Position numbers and translations under genes: made by a program. 46,579 nucleotides of DNA, taken from Streptococcus mitis. GTDB lineage: Bacteria > Bacillota > Bacilli > Lactobacillales > Streptococcaceae. The notes under the pieces were generated by a model. The model searched no databases. It saw only the letters and a program-made list of their open reading frames with translations, and had not been told where the DNA came from. Every line of letters begins with the position of its first letter. The stretch's first letter is position 1. Below are positions 15,731 through 25,759 of the stretch, piece by piece. The DNA lies in the NCBI RefSeq assembly GCF_001579045.1, contig NZ_KQ970263.1, positions 121,853 to 168,431 of the forward strand, written 5' to 3'.

Positions 15731-17575
15731 ATGTTTACAAAAATAAAACAGACCTTTATCGGTCGTCCTCTTAAGTCCTTAACCGAAGGCGAAGGGGGGC
15801 TACTGGGAAAAATGCAGGCACTGGCCATGTTGTCAAGCGACGCTCTGTCCTCCATCGCCTATGGACCTGAGCAAGTAGTCCTGGTCTTGGCTAGTCTCTC
15901 TCCTCTAGCTATATGGTGGAGCCTTCCTATCGGCCTCTTTGTCCTCCTGCTCCTAGCTAGTCTGACCGTTTCCTACCGTCAAATCATCCACGCCTACCCT
16001 CAAGGGGGAGGGGCCTATATGGTTACTCGAGAAAATCTATCTCCCCAACTTGGCTTGATCGCTGGAGGTAGTCTTCTGGTTGACTATATGTTGACCGTAG
16101 CGGTATCTGTTGCATCTGGAGCTGACGCTATCACAGCAGCTCTCCCTGCTCTTCACCCTTACAACCTCCACATCTCCATTTTTCTGGTTTGCTTGCTCAT
16201 GCTCCTGAACTTACGGGGCTTAAAAGAATCTGCCAGCTCACTGATGATTCCTGTCTATCTCTTTATCATCAGTACTGTCTTTCTCTTGCTCTATGGAATC
16301 TTTCAACTAATGACAGGTTCTCTCAGCTATCAGGCAACTTCACCTATCGGGCATGCTGTTCCAAGCCTATCTATCGTTCTCATTCTAAGAGCTTTTACCA
16401 GCGGATCTGCCTCTCTGACAGGGGTTGAAGCTATTTCAAATGCCGTTCCCTTTTTCAAGGCTCCAAAAGAAAAGAATGCCGCTCAAACCTTGACCATTAT
16501 GTCACTGATTTTAGGTTTTCTTTTTGCTGGTATCACCTTCCTAAACTACTGGATGGGGATTATGCCTCAACACGGAGAAACTATTCTTTCACAGATGGCT
16601 CAAGGCATCCTTGGTAATTCCTTCTTAGGCCACCTTGGTTATTATACCTTCCAATTCTCCACAGCCTTGATTTTGGCCGTAGCTGCAAATACAGGCTTTT
16701 CGGCCTTCCCTATGCTGGCTTACAATATGGCTAAAAACAAATACATGCCCCATCTCTTTATGGAAAAAGGAGACCGCCTAGGCTACTCCAATGGAATTTT
16801 AACTCTGGCTTTTGGGGCTATGATTCTTCTTCTCATTTTTAATGGCAATACAGAACGCTTGATTCCTCTTTATACTATCGGGGTCTTCGTTCCCTTCGCC
16901 CTATCTCAGACTGGGATGATTCGTCATTGGAAAAAGGAAAAAGGGGCCAACTTCTTAAAACCTGCTCTTGCCAATATCCTTGGAGCAATCATTTGCTACG
17001 CGATTGTGCTAATCCTGCTCTTTTTCCGTCTCAGTGATATCTGGCCTTTCTTCCCGATTATTCTCGTACTCACCCTACTCTTTTTGGCAATTCACAGTCA
17101 TTACCAAAAAGTAGCCCAACAACTACGACTCTATGAAGGCATCGAAAAACGTACTTACGACGGCAATCTGGTTCTGGTACTAGTAGGAAATGTCACCCGA
17201 GTCAGCGTCGGGGCCATTAACTACGCTCAAAGTATCGGTGACGAAGTCCTAGCCATGCATATTTCTACCAAGGAAACATCAGAAAAAGACCAAGAAATTC
17301 TCCAAGAATTTGCCGATTACTTCCCAACCATTACTCTGAAAAATATCAAGACCAGCTACCGCGACATTATCACCCCTACCGTCAAGTATGTCAAACGGAT
17401 TTCCGAGGAAGCCCAGAAAAAGAACTACACGGTTACTGTCCTCGTCCCCCAGTTTATCCCTAATAAACCTTGGCAAAATATCCTGCACAATCAGATGAGT
17501 CTCAAACTCAAATACGCCCTTCGTTGGCATCAAGACGTCGTTGTCGCTAGCTACTCCTATCACTTAAAAGAATAA
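15731..17575 (+). CDS. kimA: KimA-type potassium importer (APC superfamily)
   Basis: 614 residues: about 12 membrane helices (30-455), then a soluble C-terminal domain (about 470-614). The N-terminal pattern IGRPLKSL...ALAMLSSDALSSIAYG, the segment SYRQIIHAYPQGGGAYMV and the end VLVPQFIPNKPW follow Bacillus subtilis KimA (YdaO), a high-affinity proton-coupled K+ importer. Generic annotation would be amino-acid permease. AAAGGAAACAACT precedes the ATG at 15731; a TTG 27 bases earlier is not needed. Single gene with its own promoter and terminator. With trkA-trkH at 34576-37368, the window carries two K+ uptake systems. Confidence 0.85.
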   Translation: MFTKIKQTFIGRPLKSLTEGEGGLLGKMQALAMLSSDALSSIAYGPEQVVLVLASLSPLAIWWSLPIGLFVLLLLASLTVSYRQIIHAYPQGGGAYMVTRENLSPQLGLIAGGSLLVDYMLTVAVSVASGADAITAALPALHPYNLHISIFLVCLLMLLNLRGLKESASSLMIPVYLFIISTVFLLLYGIFQLMTGSLSYQATSPIGHAVPSLSIVLILRAFTSGSASLTGVEAISNAVPFFKAPKEKNAAQTLTIMSLILGFLFAGITFLNYWMGIMPQHGETILSQMAQGILGNSFLGHLGYYTFQFSTALILAVAANTGFSAFPMLAYNMAKNKYMPHLFMEKGDRLGYSNGILTLAFGAMILLLIFNGNTERLIPLYTIGVFVPFALSQTGMIRHWKKEKGANFLKPALANILGAIICYAIVLILLFFRLSDIWPFFPIILVLTLLFLAIHSHYQKVAQQLRLYEGIEKRTYDGNLVLVLVGNVTRVSVGAINYAQSIGDEVLAMHISTKETSEKDQEILQEFADYFPTITLKNIKTSYRDIITPTVKYVKRISEEAQKKNYTVTVLVPQFIPNKPWQNILHNQMSLKLKYALRWHQDVVVASYSYHLKE

Positions 17576-17577
17576 AG

Positions 17578-17621
17578 AAAAGGCCCTACCAGAACCAAAA
17601 AGCGTCTGGTAAGGCCTTTTT
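17578..17621. terminator. bidirectional terminator between kimA and the ali pseudogene
   Basis: AAAAGGCCCTACCAGA / TCTGGTAAGGCCTTTT, a 16-bp stem with one mismatch, has A/T runs on both sides. It serves the two converging genes. Confidence 0.9.
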
Positions 17622-17666
17622 CTGAATCCTATCACTATGCTTAACTGAAAAGCATGACTAGGCATA

Positions 17667-19631
17667 TTATTGAATGTGGTTAGCTAAACCTTCCTGAGCT
17701 TTTTTATTTGACTCAGCTTTTTCTTTTAGCCATTTTTCATAAAGTTCCTGGTACTGTTTAGCAGTTACTGCCTCTTTTTGCAATTCAACATATTTGTAGT
17801 TGTCAGCATTTCCTTTATTCCCAACGAATGAAAATGGGCCTGTAAACGGTACAGTCTTACGGAAGATTGGGTTGGCTCCACCACTTTGAACTGGTAGGAA
17901 GAGGGCGCTATCTGTCAACCAAGCTTGGGCTTCAGCATATTTTTCATAGCGAGCTTGAGTATCTGTGATTTCCGCGTCTGCCTGATCCAAGAGTTTCTTG
18001 TAGTCAGCAAGACCAATCTTGTCCTTCACTTCCTTATCTTTTCCTTCAGACAAGCCCATGTTTTTCAACTGAGAACCTGTCTCTGGATCAGGGATGGCTA
18101 GGTAAGTCTTAGGATCTGAGTAGTCTCCACCCCATCCCGAGATGTCGATATTGTAGTCTTTTTGCTCTGCTGTATCTGCAAAGAATGTAGCTTGATCCTT
18201 CTCGTCTTGAGAAAGTTGGATAACATCGATAACCACATTCTCCTTACCAAGGGTTTCCTCCACTGTTTGTTTGAAAGAGCCGGCCTGTTGCACATCTAAT
18301 TTAGCAGTCTGGTCAACTGGCATATCCAAATGAATTGGGAAAGTTACTCCCTGTGCTTGCAGACTTTCTTTGGCCTTAGCAAATTTCTCTTTGGCCTTGT
18401 CAGGATTTAAGAAGTCTTGCTTACCATCGTTTAGGTTGATATTTGCCCAATCTTTACCGTAATTGACAATTTTCTCATTGACAATATCACCGAAGTTCTT
18501 ATCGCCAACTTGGACAAAGTTACTTGGTGTAACTGTGTTACGCAAGATACGGTCTGCTCCATCTTCACCATTTGTCTGTTCTGCATAAGCATGACGGTCA
18601 AAGGCAAAGTTGATGGCCTTACGGAAATCTTTATTCTGCATAGCTGCGCGTGAATCTGTCTTTTCCTTATCAGACTGTTTCATAGTTTGCTTGTAGCTTT
18701 GGCGGTTGACGTTGAAAAGATAGTAGAAAGTAACTGAGTTTTGTGGTGTGTAGGTAATCTTGTCCTCATTTCACTTCTTGAGTTCAGCAAAGACTGAGCT
18801 AGTTGGAAAAATACGGCCGTCTGTATAGTTACCATCCAAGAAACCTCTTGCAATGCTGTCTTGGTCAGAACCGTCAAAGAAAGAAAGTTTCACTTTCTCA
18901 ATTTTAACATTGTCCTTATCCCAGTAATTAGGGTTTTTATCAAACTCAATCAAAGATTTTGATGAGAAAGATTTAAACAAGTAAGGGCCATTTGACAAGA
19001 TACCTGATGGTGTTACGCTTCCAAAGTCATCCCCCTTAGACTTCAAGAAGGCTTCATTTACAGGATTAAGGATACTTGCTGTTGTTTTAGAGTTCCAATA
19101 AGTCTCAGGTCAGTTGAGAGTGTATTGTAGAGTGTAATCATCCACTGCCTTCACACCAACAGTTCCAAAATCAGATGATTTCCCTTCAACATAGTCTGCT
19201 AGACCCTTGATAGAGTCTTGTACCAAGTACAAGTTTTCAGCCTTTTTATCAGCCGCATACTTGAGACCAGTCACAAAGTCATGAGATGTTACGTCCGCAT
19301 ACTCTTCTCCTTCAGAAGTGTACCATTTAGCTCCCTGACGAATCTTATAAGTGTAAGTCAAACCATCTTTTGACACTATCCATGACTCAGCCATAGATGG
19401 GATGAGATTGCCATACTGGTCATTTTCCAACAACCCATCAATCAAGTTGGTTGTGATACTAGATGTAGAATCTCGTGTAGAGGTAATATAATCCAAGGTA
19501 TCAGGGTTGCTGACAAAGATATAAGAGTAAGTCTTGTCTGCATTACTTTATTGGGAAGACCCACATGCCGCTAAAGCTAGACCTGCTGTCAAAGCCATAG
19601 CTCCAAAAAGCATAACTTTTGATTTCTTCAT
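17667..19631 (-). pseudogene. AliA/AliB-like oligopeptide-binding lipoprotein, broken by three stops
   Basis: Read through, this is one 654-codon frame of normal length for AmiA/AliA/AliB, the peptide-binding lipoproteins of the Ami oligopeptide importer. It has a ribosome-binding site (GGAGAATAATC), a signal peptide and the lipobox LALAAC (Cys23). The chain is cut by three in-frame stops: TAA at codon 28 (19548-19550), TGA at codon 174 (19110-19112, probably from CGA) and TGA at codon 287 (18771-18773). There is no frameshift, so decay seems recent. The first stop falls just after the lipidated cysteine. The fragments 17667-18683, 18771-19046 and 19110-19496 are parts of this one gene. Sequencing error is possible but three times is unlikely. 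Confidence 0.92.
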
Positions 19632-19715
19632 GATTATTCTCCATTTTTTTACAGTATGTGAAATGTTATACACCATTTGAGCAAAAATATAAAGTCTTTT
19701 GAACTTTTTTACAAA

Positions 19716-19753
19716 AATAAAAATCAGTAGACTCGAGTTCCTACTGATTTTTG
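19716..19753 (-). terminator. rpmH terminator
   Basis: AAAATCAGTAG / CTACTGATTTTT form an 11-bp stem with T runs on both sides, about 20 bases past the rpmH stop. Confidence 0.85.
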
Positions 19754-19769
19754 TTCTAATTCGTTTGGA

Positions 19770-19904
19770 TTATGCAGCCAAAACTTTGCGTCCTTTACGA
19801 CGACGAGCTGCCAATACGCGACGACCGTTTTTAGTTGACATACGGTTACGGAATCCGTGTTTGCGCGCACGACGAAGTTTACTTGGTTGATAAGTACGTT
19901 TCAC
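19770..19904 (-). CDS. rpmH: 50S ribosomal protein bL34
   Basis: 44-residue, very basic protein (begins [18 protein letters not shown], ends RKGRKVLAA), the standard length and sequence of bL34. It starts with GTG, eight bases after AGGAGG; no ATG is available in that frame. It is not next to rnpA and dnaA here, as is usual in streptococci. Its own TTGACA-type promoter lies about 75 bases upstream, with a leader in which GTTTAG and CTAAAC can pair. Confidence 0.97.
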
Positions 19905-19978
19905 GATGAATACCTCCTCATAGATTTTGTATTCGTTTAGCCGGCTATAAAGTGATCAGTTACTAAACATACTTTACT

Positions 19979-20007
19979 ATTCTATCTGATTCTTTCACTT
20001 TTGTCAA
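19979..20007 (-). promoter_or_regulatory. rpmH promoter
   Basis: TTGACA (20002-20007), 17-bp spacer, TAGAAT (19979-19984) on the minus strand. Confidence 0.8.
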
Positions 20008-20074
20008 TAGCTCTAGGTAAATGTTTCCAGCTTTTTGTGATTCGAATGTGATATGAAAGTTCTATAATGAAGTT

Positions 20075-20280
20075 AGCCACCCAGCTCTCCTAAAAATTAG
20101 ATGGTTCAACTATAGCTGATAGCTAGTCCTCGATTTCATTTGATAAGAGGCTTGGATCTGTTAGGCTGGCGAGCCAAGGCTAAGACTAGTCTTGATTTAG
20201 CTAACAAAACAGCTTCAAGGGGGCCTCGTGTCAAATGAAATCAAAATAATTGCCCTCAATATCTCCATTTTTGGGGAACA
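20075..20280 (+). ncRNA. 6S-like structured RNA candidate
   Basis: No ORF. A perfect TATAAT lies at 20063-20068, though its -35 is weak. The transcript folds as a long rod. The closing stem pairs 20086-20102 with 20261-20277 (TCTCC-AAAAAT-AGAT with ATCT-ATTTTT-GGGGA, about 15 pairs with one bulge and one small loop). Then comes a large internal bubble (29 and 18 nt) and an apical arm starting with the perfect 12-bp pairing GATTTCATTTGA / TCAAATGAAATC (20132-20143 / 20231-20242), which continues as GAGGC/GCCTC, CTTG/CAAG and CTGTT/AACAG. Length near 200 nt and the stem-bubble-stem shape fit 6S RNA, which binds RNA polymerase. A mobile hairpin element is the alternative. Confidence 0.5.
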
Positions 20281-20416
20281 TAATCACTTTCGATTGACAG
20301 TACATTTTTCAAAGAGTTTACATTACGCCTTTAACCCAGTTGTATCAAGGATTTATCTACTGTCTAAGGAAAAGTACAAAACTTTTTAGTTTTAATTCCA
20401 CTCTTTTTACCTCTCG
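20281..20416. other. non-coding stretch between the structured RNA and ABC exporter
   Basis: No gene seen. It contains a weak AAAACT/AGTTTT hairpin near 20380-20395 but no convincing ORF or promoter. Confidence 0.4.
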
Positions 20417-20436
20417 AAAACCTCGCTTTCGCGAGG
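20417..20436 (-). terminator. terminator of the NatAB-like operon
   Basis: Perfect CCTCGC / GCGAGG stem closed by a GAAA tetraloop and followed by TTTT on the minus strand. Confidence 0.9.
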
Positions 20437-20441
20437 CTCTT

Positions 20442-21641
20442 CTATTTATAAGATAAGGCACGTCTAAAGGTTTTCCAAATCCCTAAATCATCCGTTTGAA
20501 GAACGAGACTAGCATACATGCGTCCGATAAATCCGGTTGCTACCACTGCAAAAATCACTGTAATAGCAAGTGAAATCCAAGCTTCTAACCCATTTGCATA
20601 ACCATTAATAGCTCTAAACGGCATGAAGAAAGTCGAAATAAAGGGAATATAAGAACCAATCTTCAAGATGAGATTGTCACCAGCTGCACCTAGAGCTGTC
20701 ACTCCAAAAAAACCACCTATAATCAAAATCATCAAAGGCGACAAGGCTTTTCCTGCATCCTCAGGACGAGAAACCATAGAACCTAGGAAGGCTGCTAAAA
20801 CAACGTACATAAAGAGGCTAACCAAGACAAACAATAAGGTGTTGAGCGAGAAAGCCTCTCCTATATGGTTTAAAATACCAGATTGTGCCAAGATTGGTAG
20901 GTCTTTAAAGAGAAGAATAGCAGCAAGTCCACCCACGACGTAAATGCCAATATGGGTCAAAATCACAAGAAGCAGAGCCAGCATGCGAGCGTAGAAATAA
21001 TGACTAGCTCGGATACTAGAGAAGACCACCTCCATAATTTTAGTCCCTTTTTCACTAGCAACTTCCTGAGCTGTTACACCCGCATAGGTAATCAGAATCA
21101 TATAAAGAAAGAATCCTAAGGCGCCTGCTGCCATTGTTTGAATAAACTTTTTATTTTCCTTGGCTTCATCAATCTTTTCTGTGAATTGAATTGTCTGCGC
21201 TAAGCGTTTTTCCTGCTCTTGAGACAAGGAGGCCGTTGAACGATTAAGCTGATTTTGCAGTTCATTGAGTGTACCTGTAACTGCAAATTTAATTCCATTT
21301 TCAAGCGATGTTTCGCCATGATAAACTGCCTTTAGAACATTATCTTCTTGATCAATAGTCAGATAGCCTTTTAATTTTTCATCTTTAATCGCTTCTTTGG
21401 CACTTGCTTCGTCTTTATAGTCAAAGTTAACACCATTTACATTCTTCAGTCCTTCTGCTACAGATGGCACTGTTGTCACTACTGCCACTTTATCATTTTT
21501 AGCCATAGAAGAGCCTTGAAGATAGCCAATTCCCCCAGATAGACCGATAAATAAGAATGGTGAAATCACCATAAAGAAGAAACTCCACGACTTGATGTGT
21601 CGAAGATAGGTTTCTTTCATTACAACCCACATATTTCTCAT
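20442..21641 (-). CDS. ABC-2 type exporter permease (NatB-like)
   Basis: 399 residues: one N-terminal membrane helix (about 20-40), an extracytoplasmic region (about 45-165), then five or so helices (about 170-385). This is the NatB/YhaP layout of ABC-2 exporters. It overlaps the ATPase stop by four bases (ATGA), so the two are coupled. In Bacillus NatAB exports sodium; other members confer drug or peptide resistance. The substrate cannot be read from sequence. Confidence 0.88.
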   Translation of the reverse strand: MRNMWVVMKETYLRHIKSWSFFFMVISPFLFIGLSGGIGYLQGSSMAKNDKVAVVTTVPSVAEGLKNVNGVNFDYKDEASAKEAIKDEKLKGYLTIDQEDNVLKAVYHGETSLENGIKFAVTGTLNELQNQLNRSTASLSQEQEKRLAQTIQFTEKIDEAKENKKFIQTMAAGALGFFLYMILITYAGVTAQEVASEKGTKIMEVVFSSIRASHYFYARMLALLLVILTHIGIYVVGGLAAILLFKDLPILAQSGILNHIGEAFSLNTLLFVLVSLFMYVVLAAFLGSMVSRPEDAGKALSPLMILIIGGFFGVTALGAAGDNLILKIGSYIPFISTFFMPFRAINGYANGLEAWISLAITVIFAVVATGFIGRMYASLVLQTDDLGIWKTFRRALSYK

Positions 21642-22531
21642 ACTTCCACCCCTGATTCTAGTTTAAAGATTTCATCGATTGTTGGCGCTTGCTGGTCAAA
21701 GGTTGCGATATATTGCCCCTGAGTCAAGATTGGGAAGAGTTCTCTTCCAGCACTCTCATCATCTAGGATTAATTTCCAACTGCCTTGCTTGGTCAAGCTC
21801 ACCTGTTTAACATGAGGAAGATTTTCCAATTCTTCCTTGCTTCGTTCACTTGAAACAAAGAGACGCGTTTTCCCGTATTGATTGCGGACATCCTGAACTG
21901 GTCCATGCAAGACCACACGGCCATCTCGAATCATCAGAATATCGTCACAAAGTTCCTCAACATTGGTCATGACATGGTCGGAGAAGATAATGGTTGCCCC
22001 TCGCTCTTTTTCCTGAAAAATGACTTGCTTGAGCAATTCTGTATTGACTGGGTCCAATCCACTGAAAGGCTCATCCAAGATAATCAAGTCTGGTTCATGA
22101 ATCAGAGTTATGATGAGCTGAATCTTCTGCTGATTTCCTTTTGAAAGACTCTTAATTTTATCTGTCAGCTTTCCTTTCACTTCCAACCTCTTCATCCATT
22201 GAGGGAGTTTTTCCTTGATTTCCTTAGCGTCCATACCTTTTAGAGTCGCCAAGTAGCGAACTTGTTCAAGGACTGTCAATTTAGGCATGAGACTGCGTTC
22301 TTCAGGTAGATAGCCAATCCGAGCGTAGGTCTCCTGACGAATATCCTGACCATCCAGACTGATTTCTCCTTGATATTCTAAAAACTTCAAAATACTATGG
22401 AAAATCGTTGTCTTCCCAGCACCGTTTTTCCCGACTAGTCCCAAAATACGACCTGGTCGCGCTTGAAAGTCAATACCAAACAAAACTTGCTTAGGTCCAA
22501 AACTTTTCTCTAGACTTCTTACTTCTAGCAT
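21638..22531 (-). CDS. ABC exporter ATPase (NatA-like)
   Basis: 297 residues with Walker [13 protein letters not shown], signature LSKGNQQK (a degenerate LSGGQ typical of this subfamily), Walker B LIILDEPFSGLDP and H-loop SDHVM. The C-terminal 70-80 residues form the accessory domain seen in NatA/CcmA-type ATPases. First gene of the pair. Upstream 22532-22732 holds no gene that I can support. Confidence 0.92.
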   Translation of the reverse strand: MLEVRSLEKSFGPKQVLFGIDFQARPGRILGLVGKNGAGKTTIFHSILKFLEYQGEISLDGQDIRQETYARIGYLPEERSLMPKLTVLEQVRYLATLKGMDAKEIKEKLPQWMKRLEVKGKLTDKIKSLSKGNQQKIQLIITLIHEPDLIILDEPFSGLDPVNTELLKQVIFQEKERGATIIFSDHVMTNVEELCDDILMIRDGRVVLHGPVQDVRNQYGKTRLFVSSERSKEELENLPHVKQVSLTKQGSWKLILDDESAGRELFPILTQGQYIATFDQQAPTIDEIFKLESGVEV

Positions 22532-22732
22532 CTTTCACCTCCGAAATGTCTTGCACTCATTATACTCCTTTTTGATAGCCTTTACAATGCTTTCCGTCCA
22601 TTTTTAGAAGACTAATGCTATGTAAAATATGGCATGGAGCGTTTTTAGTGATAAATCCATTATACAGTAGTAAAGTTAATTTATCCACTCTGCTCCTCAA
22701 CTGTCTATTTTTGGTCCTGAATTGTTATGTGA

Positions 22733-22761
22733 AAAGAAAAATCCACCCTGGAGGATGGATT
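22733..22761 (-). terminator. pheT terminator
   Basis: AATCCACCC / GGATGGATT hairpin followed by TTTTTC on the minus strand, a few bases past the pheT stop. Confidence 0.75.
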
Positions 22762-22767
22762 GATGAG

Positions 22768-25173
22768 TTAACGCACTTCTGCATTGACTTTTTCTTCGAG
22801 AGACGCTTGGATTTTTTCCATATAGCGTGCGACTTCTTCGTCCGTTAAGCTATCTTCTGGATTTTGGAAGGTCAAGCTATAGGCCATTGACTTCATACCA
22901 AGTCCCAATTTCTCACCTGAGAAGACGTCAAAGAGTTTGATATCTGTCAAGCGTTTCACACCGGCAGCTTGGATAGCGTCCACAACTTCTTGGTGAGTGA
23001 CTTCTGCCTTGAGGAGAAGGGCAACGTCACGGCTAACTGCTGGGAATTTCGTGATTTCCACAAATGGAGCAGCTGGTCGAAGGGCAGCTTCGATGGCTGA
23101 AAGGTTGAGCTCAGCCACATACGTTTCTGGAATATCGTAGGCCTTAGCAGTGACTGGGTGTACTTGACCAAGGAAACCAAGAACTTGGTCACCGAGTGAA
23201 ATGACTGCTGTACGACCTGGATGAAGGCTAGCGATTTCAGATGTTGCTGTATAGGTCACTTCTAGTCCCAAGCGAGTAAATACTGCTTCAAGGATTCCTT
23301 TAGCATAGAAGAAATCAACTGGAACTGCTGCTGTTTGGAAATCTTTTTCAGCAACCAAGCCTGTCAAGGCAAAGGCAAAGCTATTAATTTCATTTGGAAG
23401 TTCTTCTTTTGGATTGCCTGTTTGTTCAAAGACTTTTCCGATCTCGTAAAGGGCCAAGTTTTTGTTCTTACGAGCCACGTTGTAGGCAACAGTATCAAGG
23501 ATACCTGAGATCATATTTTGACGGAGGACAGAACGGTCCACAGTCATTGGCCACATGAGTTCAGTAAGGTTACTTGGTTGAGCCGTAAACTCAACTGCTT
23601 TTTCAGGAGTTGTCAGAGCGTAGGTGATGATTTCTGTCAAACCTGCTCCTTCAGCAATGGTACGAACTTGACGGCGAAGTTTTTGTGTCGCAGTCAATTC
23701 ACCAGCTGTCCCATCGTCTTTTGGAAGGCTGGTTGGCAAGCGGTCATATCCATAGATACGAGCGATTTCTTCAAAGAGGTCTGCCTCGATGGTGATATCC
23801 CAGCGACGGCGTGGGACGCTGACTGTAAAGCTATCTGCATTTCCAGAAAGACCAAAGCCAAGACGACGGAAGACATCTTCGACATCAGCATATGAAAGCT
23901 CCGTACCAAGGACACGATTAACGTCTGCAAGGGTTGAAGAAACTTCCACATCAGAGGTGTCAAGCTCACCCGCTGAAACGACGCCTTTACGCACCGTCGC
24001 ACCTGCAAGTTCCGCAATCATGCTAGCCGCCGCATCAAGGGCTTCGTTAACAGTTGACACATTGATACCTTTTTCAAAGCGAGAAGATGATTCAGAACGA
24101 AGATTGAGACGACCGCTAGTCTTACGGATAGATTTTCCATTGAAGACTGCAGCTTCAAGGACGACACGACTAGATCTCTCAGAGATTTCTGTTACTTGAC
24201 CGCCCATGACACCTGCAAGAGCTACTGGCTTGTCTGCGACAGTGATAACTAAGTCATTCATGTCCAAGTCACGTTCTTCACCATCTAAAGTCACCAATTT
24301 TTCACCAGCACGCGCTTCACGCACACGGATGTCAGTCCCTTCAAAGGTATCCAAGTCAAAGGCATGCATAGGTTGACCAAAGTAGAGAAGGATGTAGTTG
24401 GTCACGTCCACTACGTTATTGATTGGACGGATTCCTTCATTCATGAGAAGGTTTTGCAACCATTGTGGACTTGGTGCGATAGTCACATTGTCCAAGATAC
24501 GAGCTGCATAGTAAGGTGCCTTGTCTGTCTCAATGCCCACAGAAAGAGCATCTGCTGCAGCTTGGTCAGTTTCTGAAAGAGTAAATTCTTTAAAGTTGAC
24601 TGCCTTATCATAGATAGCTGCCACTTCGTGAGCCACCCCACGCATAGAAAGAGCGTCCGCACGGTTGGGTGTGATAGAAAGTTCGATGATTTCATCATCC
24701 AAGTCTAGATATGAGAAGACTTCATCCCCAGGAACGGCATTTTCTGGCAAGATTTGGATGCCATCTGCGAATTCCTTAGGCACAACTGAGTCAGAAATTC
24801 CCAATTCACCAAGTGAACAGATCATCCCAAGTGACTCAAGACCGCGGATTTTCCCTTTTTTGATCTTGTAATTGTCAGCGATGCGAGCTCCTGGAAGAGC
24901 CACCATAACCTTGATACCAGCACGCACATTTGGGGCACCACAAACGATTTGACGGGCTTCTTCTTCGCCAACGTTAACCTGACAAACATGGAGGTGAGTT
25001 TCTGGCACATCTTCGCAAGACAAGACCTCACCGACGACAATTTTTGAGAGACCAGCAGCTGGTGATTCGACACCCTCTACCTCGATCCCTGTAGTTGACA
25101 TTTTTTCAGCCAACTCTTGTGATGGAACATCAATGTCCACCAATTCTTTTAACCATTTATAAGATACAAGCAT
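22768..25173 (-). CDS. pheT: phenylalanyl-tRNA synthetase beta subunit
   Basis: 801 residues, full length for bacterial PheT. It has an N-terminal tRNA-binding domain (about 40-155, [22 protein letters not shown]), B3/B4 editing domain (about 210-390), B5 domain (about 405-480), the catalytic-like core, and the C-terminal ferredoxin-fold anticodon-binding domain (about 708-801). It forms an alpha2-beta2 enzyme with PheS. A GNAT gene lies between pheS and pheT, an arrangement also known in pneumococci. A gap of about 75 bases precedes it with no strong terminator, so the three genes are probably one T-box-controlled unit. Confidence 0.98.
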   Translation of the reverse strand: MLVSYKWLKELVDIDVPSQELAEKMSTTGIEVEGVESPAAGLSKIVVGEVLSCEDVPETHLHVCQVNVGEEEARQIVCGAPNVRAGIKVMVALPGARIADNYKIKKGKIRGLESLGMICSLGELGISDSVVPKEFADGIQILPENAVPGDEVFSYLDLDDEIIELSITPNRADALSMRGVAHEVAAIYDKAVNFKEFTLSETDQAAADALSVGIETDKAPYYAARILDNVTIAPSPQWLQNLLMNEGIRPINNVVDVTNYILLYFGQPMHAFDLDTFEGTDIRVREARAGEKLVTLDGEERDLDMNDLVITVADKPVALAGVMGGQVTEISERSSRVVLEAAVFNGKSIRKTSGRLNLRSESSSRFEKGINVSTVNEALDAAASMIAELAGATVRKGVVSAGELDTSDVEVSSTLADVNRVLGTELSYADVEDVFRRLGFGLSGNADSFTVSVPRRRWDITIEADLFEEIARIYGYDRLPTSLPKDDGTAGELTATQKLRRQVRTIAEGAGLTEIITYALTTPEKAVEFTAQPSNLTELMWPMTVDRSVLRQNMISGILDTVAYNVARKNKNLALYEIGKVFEQTGNPKEELPNEINSFAFALTGLVAEKDFQTAAVPVDFFYAKGILEAVFTRLGLEVTYTATSEIASLHPGRTAVISLGDQVLGFLGQVHPVTAKAYDIPETYVAELNLSAIEAALRPAAPFVEITKFPAVSRDVALLLKAEVTHQEVVDAIQAAGVKRLTDIKLFDVFSGEKLGLGMKSMAYSLTFQNPEDSLTDEEVARYMEKIQASLEEKVNAEVR

Positions 25174-25249
25174 AATTTAGTTTTCCAGAATGACAGTTAT
25201 CACTCTAGTTCTTTTCCTTTCCTATCATTTCAATAGAAGAATCATCTTC

Positions 25250-25759
25250 TTACCTTAATTTCTTTCTCAGTAACCAATCCGTATCTACTTTTTGACCAAC
25301 CATAAAATGATGTTGGCTAAATTTTTCAAAACCATATCGATTATAAAACGCTTGAGCTTTTGTATTATGTTCCCAAACACCTAGCCAAGCCCAGAAAAAA
25401 CTATTTTTTGTAGCAAGTTCAAGAGCGAATTCAAACAGTTGCTTACCGAATCCAAATCCTTGGAATTTTTGTAGCACATAGAGGCGTTGAATTTCAAAAG
25501 CATCCTCTAATTCTCTCTCAGTCTGAGCACTTCCCCAGTTGACTTTGAGAAAACCAGCTATCTCCTCTTCATGCATAATGAAATAGGTTTCGGAGTCAGG
25601 ATTTTCCAACTCAGTTGACAAAGTTTTCAGACTATAAGCCTCTTCAAAGTATTCCTGTAACTGCTCTTCCGTATTATCATGCGCAAATGTTTCACGAAAG
25701 GTTTGTTTGGCTATTTTAGCCAACACCTCAACATCTGCGATTTCTACTTTTCTAATCAT
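25250..25759 (-). CDS. GNAT acetyltransferase inside the pheST operon
   Basis: 169 residues of the GNAT fold. The acetyl-CoA loop is LQKFQGFGFGKQLFEFAL and the later segment is NTKAQAFYNRYGFEKF. The start codon overlaps the pheS stop by one base (TAATG), a classic coupling. Substrate unknown. Its fixed place between the two synthetase subunit genes suggests co-expression under phenylalanine-tRNA control. Confidence 0.9.
   Translation of the reverse strand: MIRKVEIADVEVLAKIAKQTFRETFAHDNTEEQLQEYFEEAYSLKTLSTELENPDSETYFIMHEEEIAGFLKVNWGSAQTERELEDAFEIQRLYVLQKFQGFGFGKQLFEFALELATKNSFFWAWLGVWEHNTKAQAFYNRYGFEKFSQHHFMVGQKVDTDWLLRKKLR

Noticed and set aside
17667-19496. Three separate genes at 17667-18683, 18771-19046 and 19110-19496
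   Set aside because: All three lie in one frame and join end to end through TGA codons into a single oligopeptide-binding protein starting at 19631; they are fragments of one pseudogene.
19699-19890. Plus-strand ORF of 63 residues across rpmH
   Set aside because: It is the antisense shadow of rpmH, which has the ribosome-binding site, promoter and exact bL34 sequence on the minus strand.
20132-20242. Calling the 12-bp inverted repeat a RUP-type mobile element
   Set aside because: The length is close to RUP, but there is no TA duplication at the ends, and pairing continues both inside and outside the repeat, which fits a structured RNA better. It remains an alternative.
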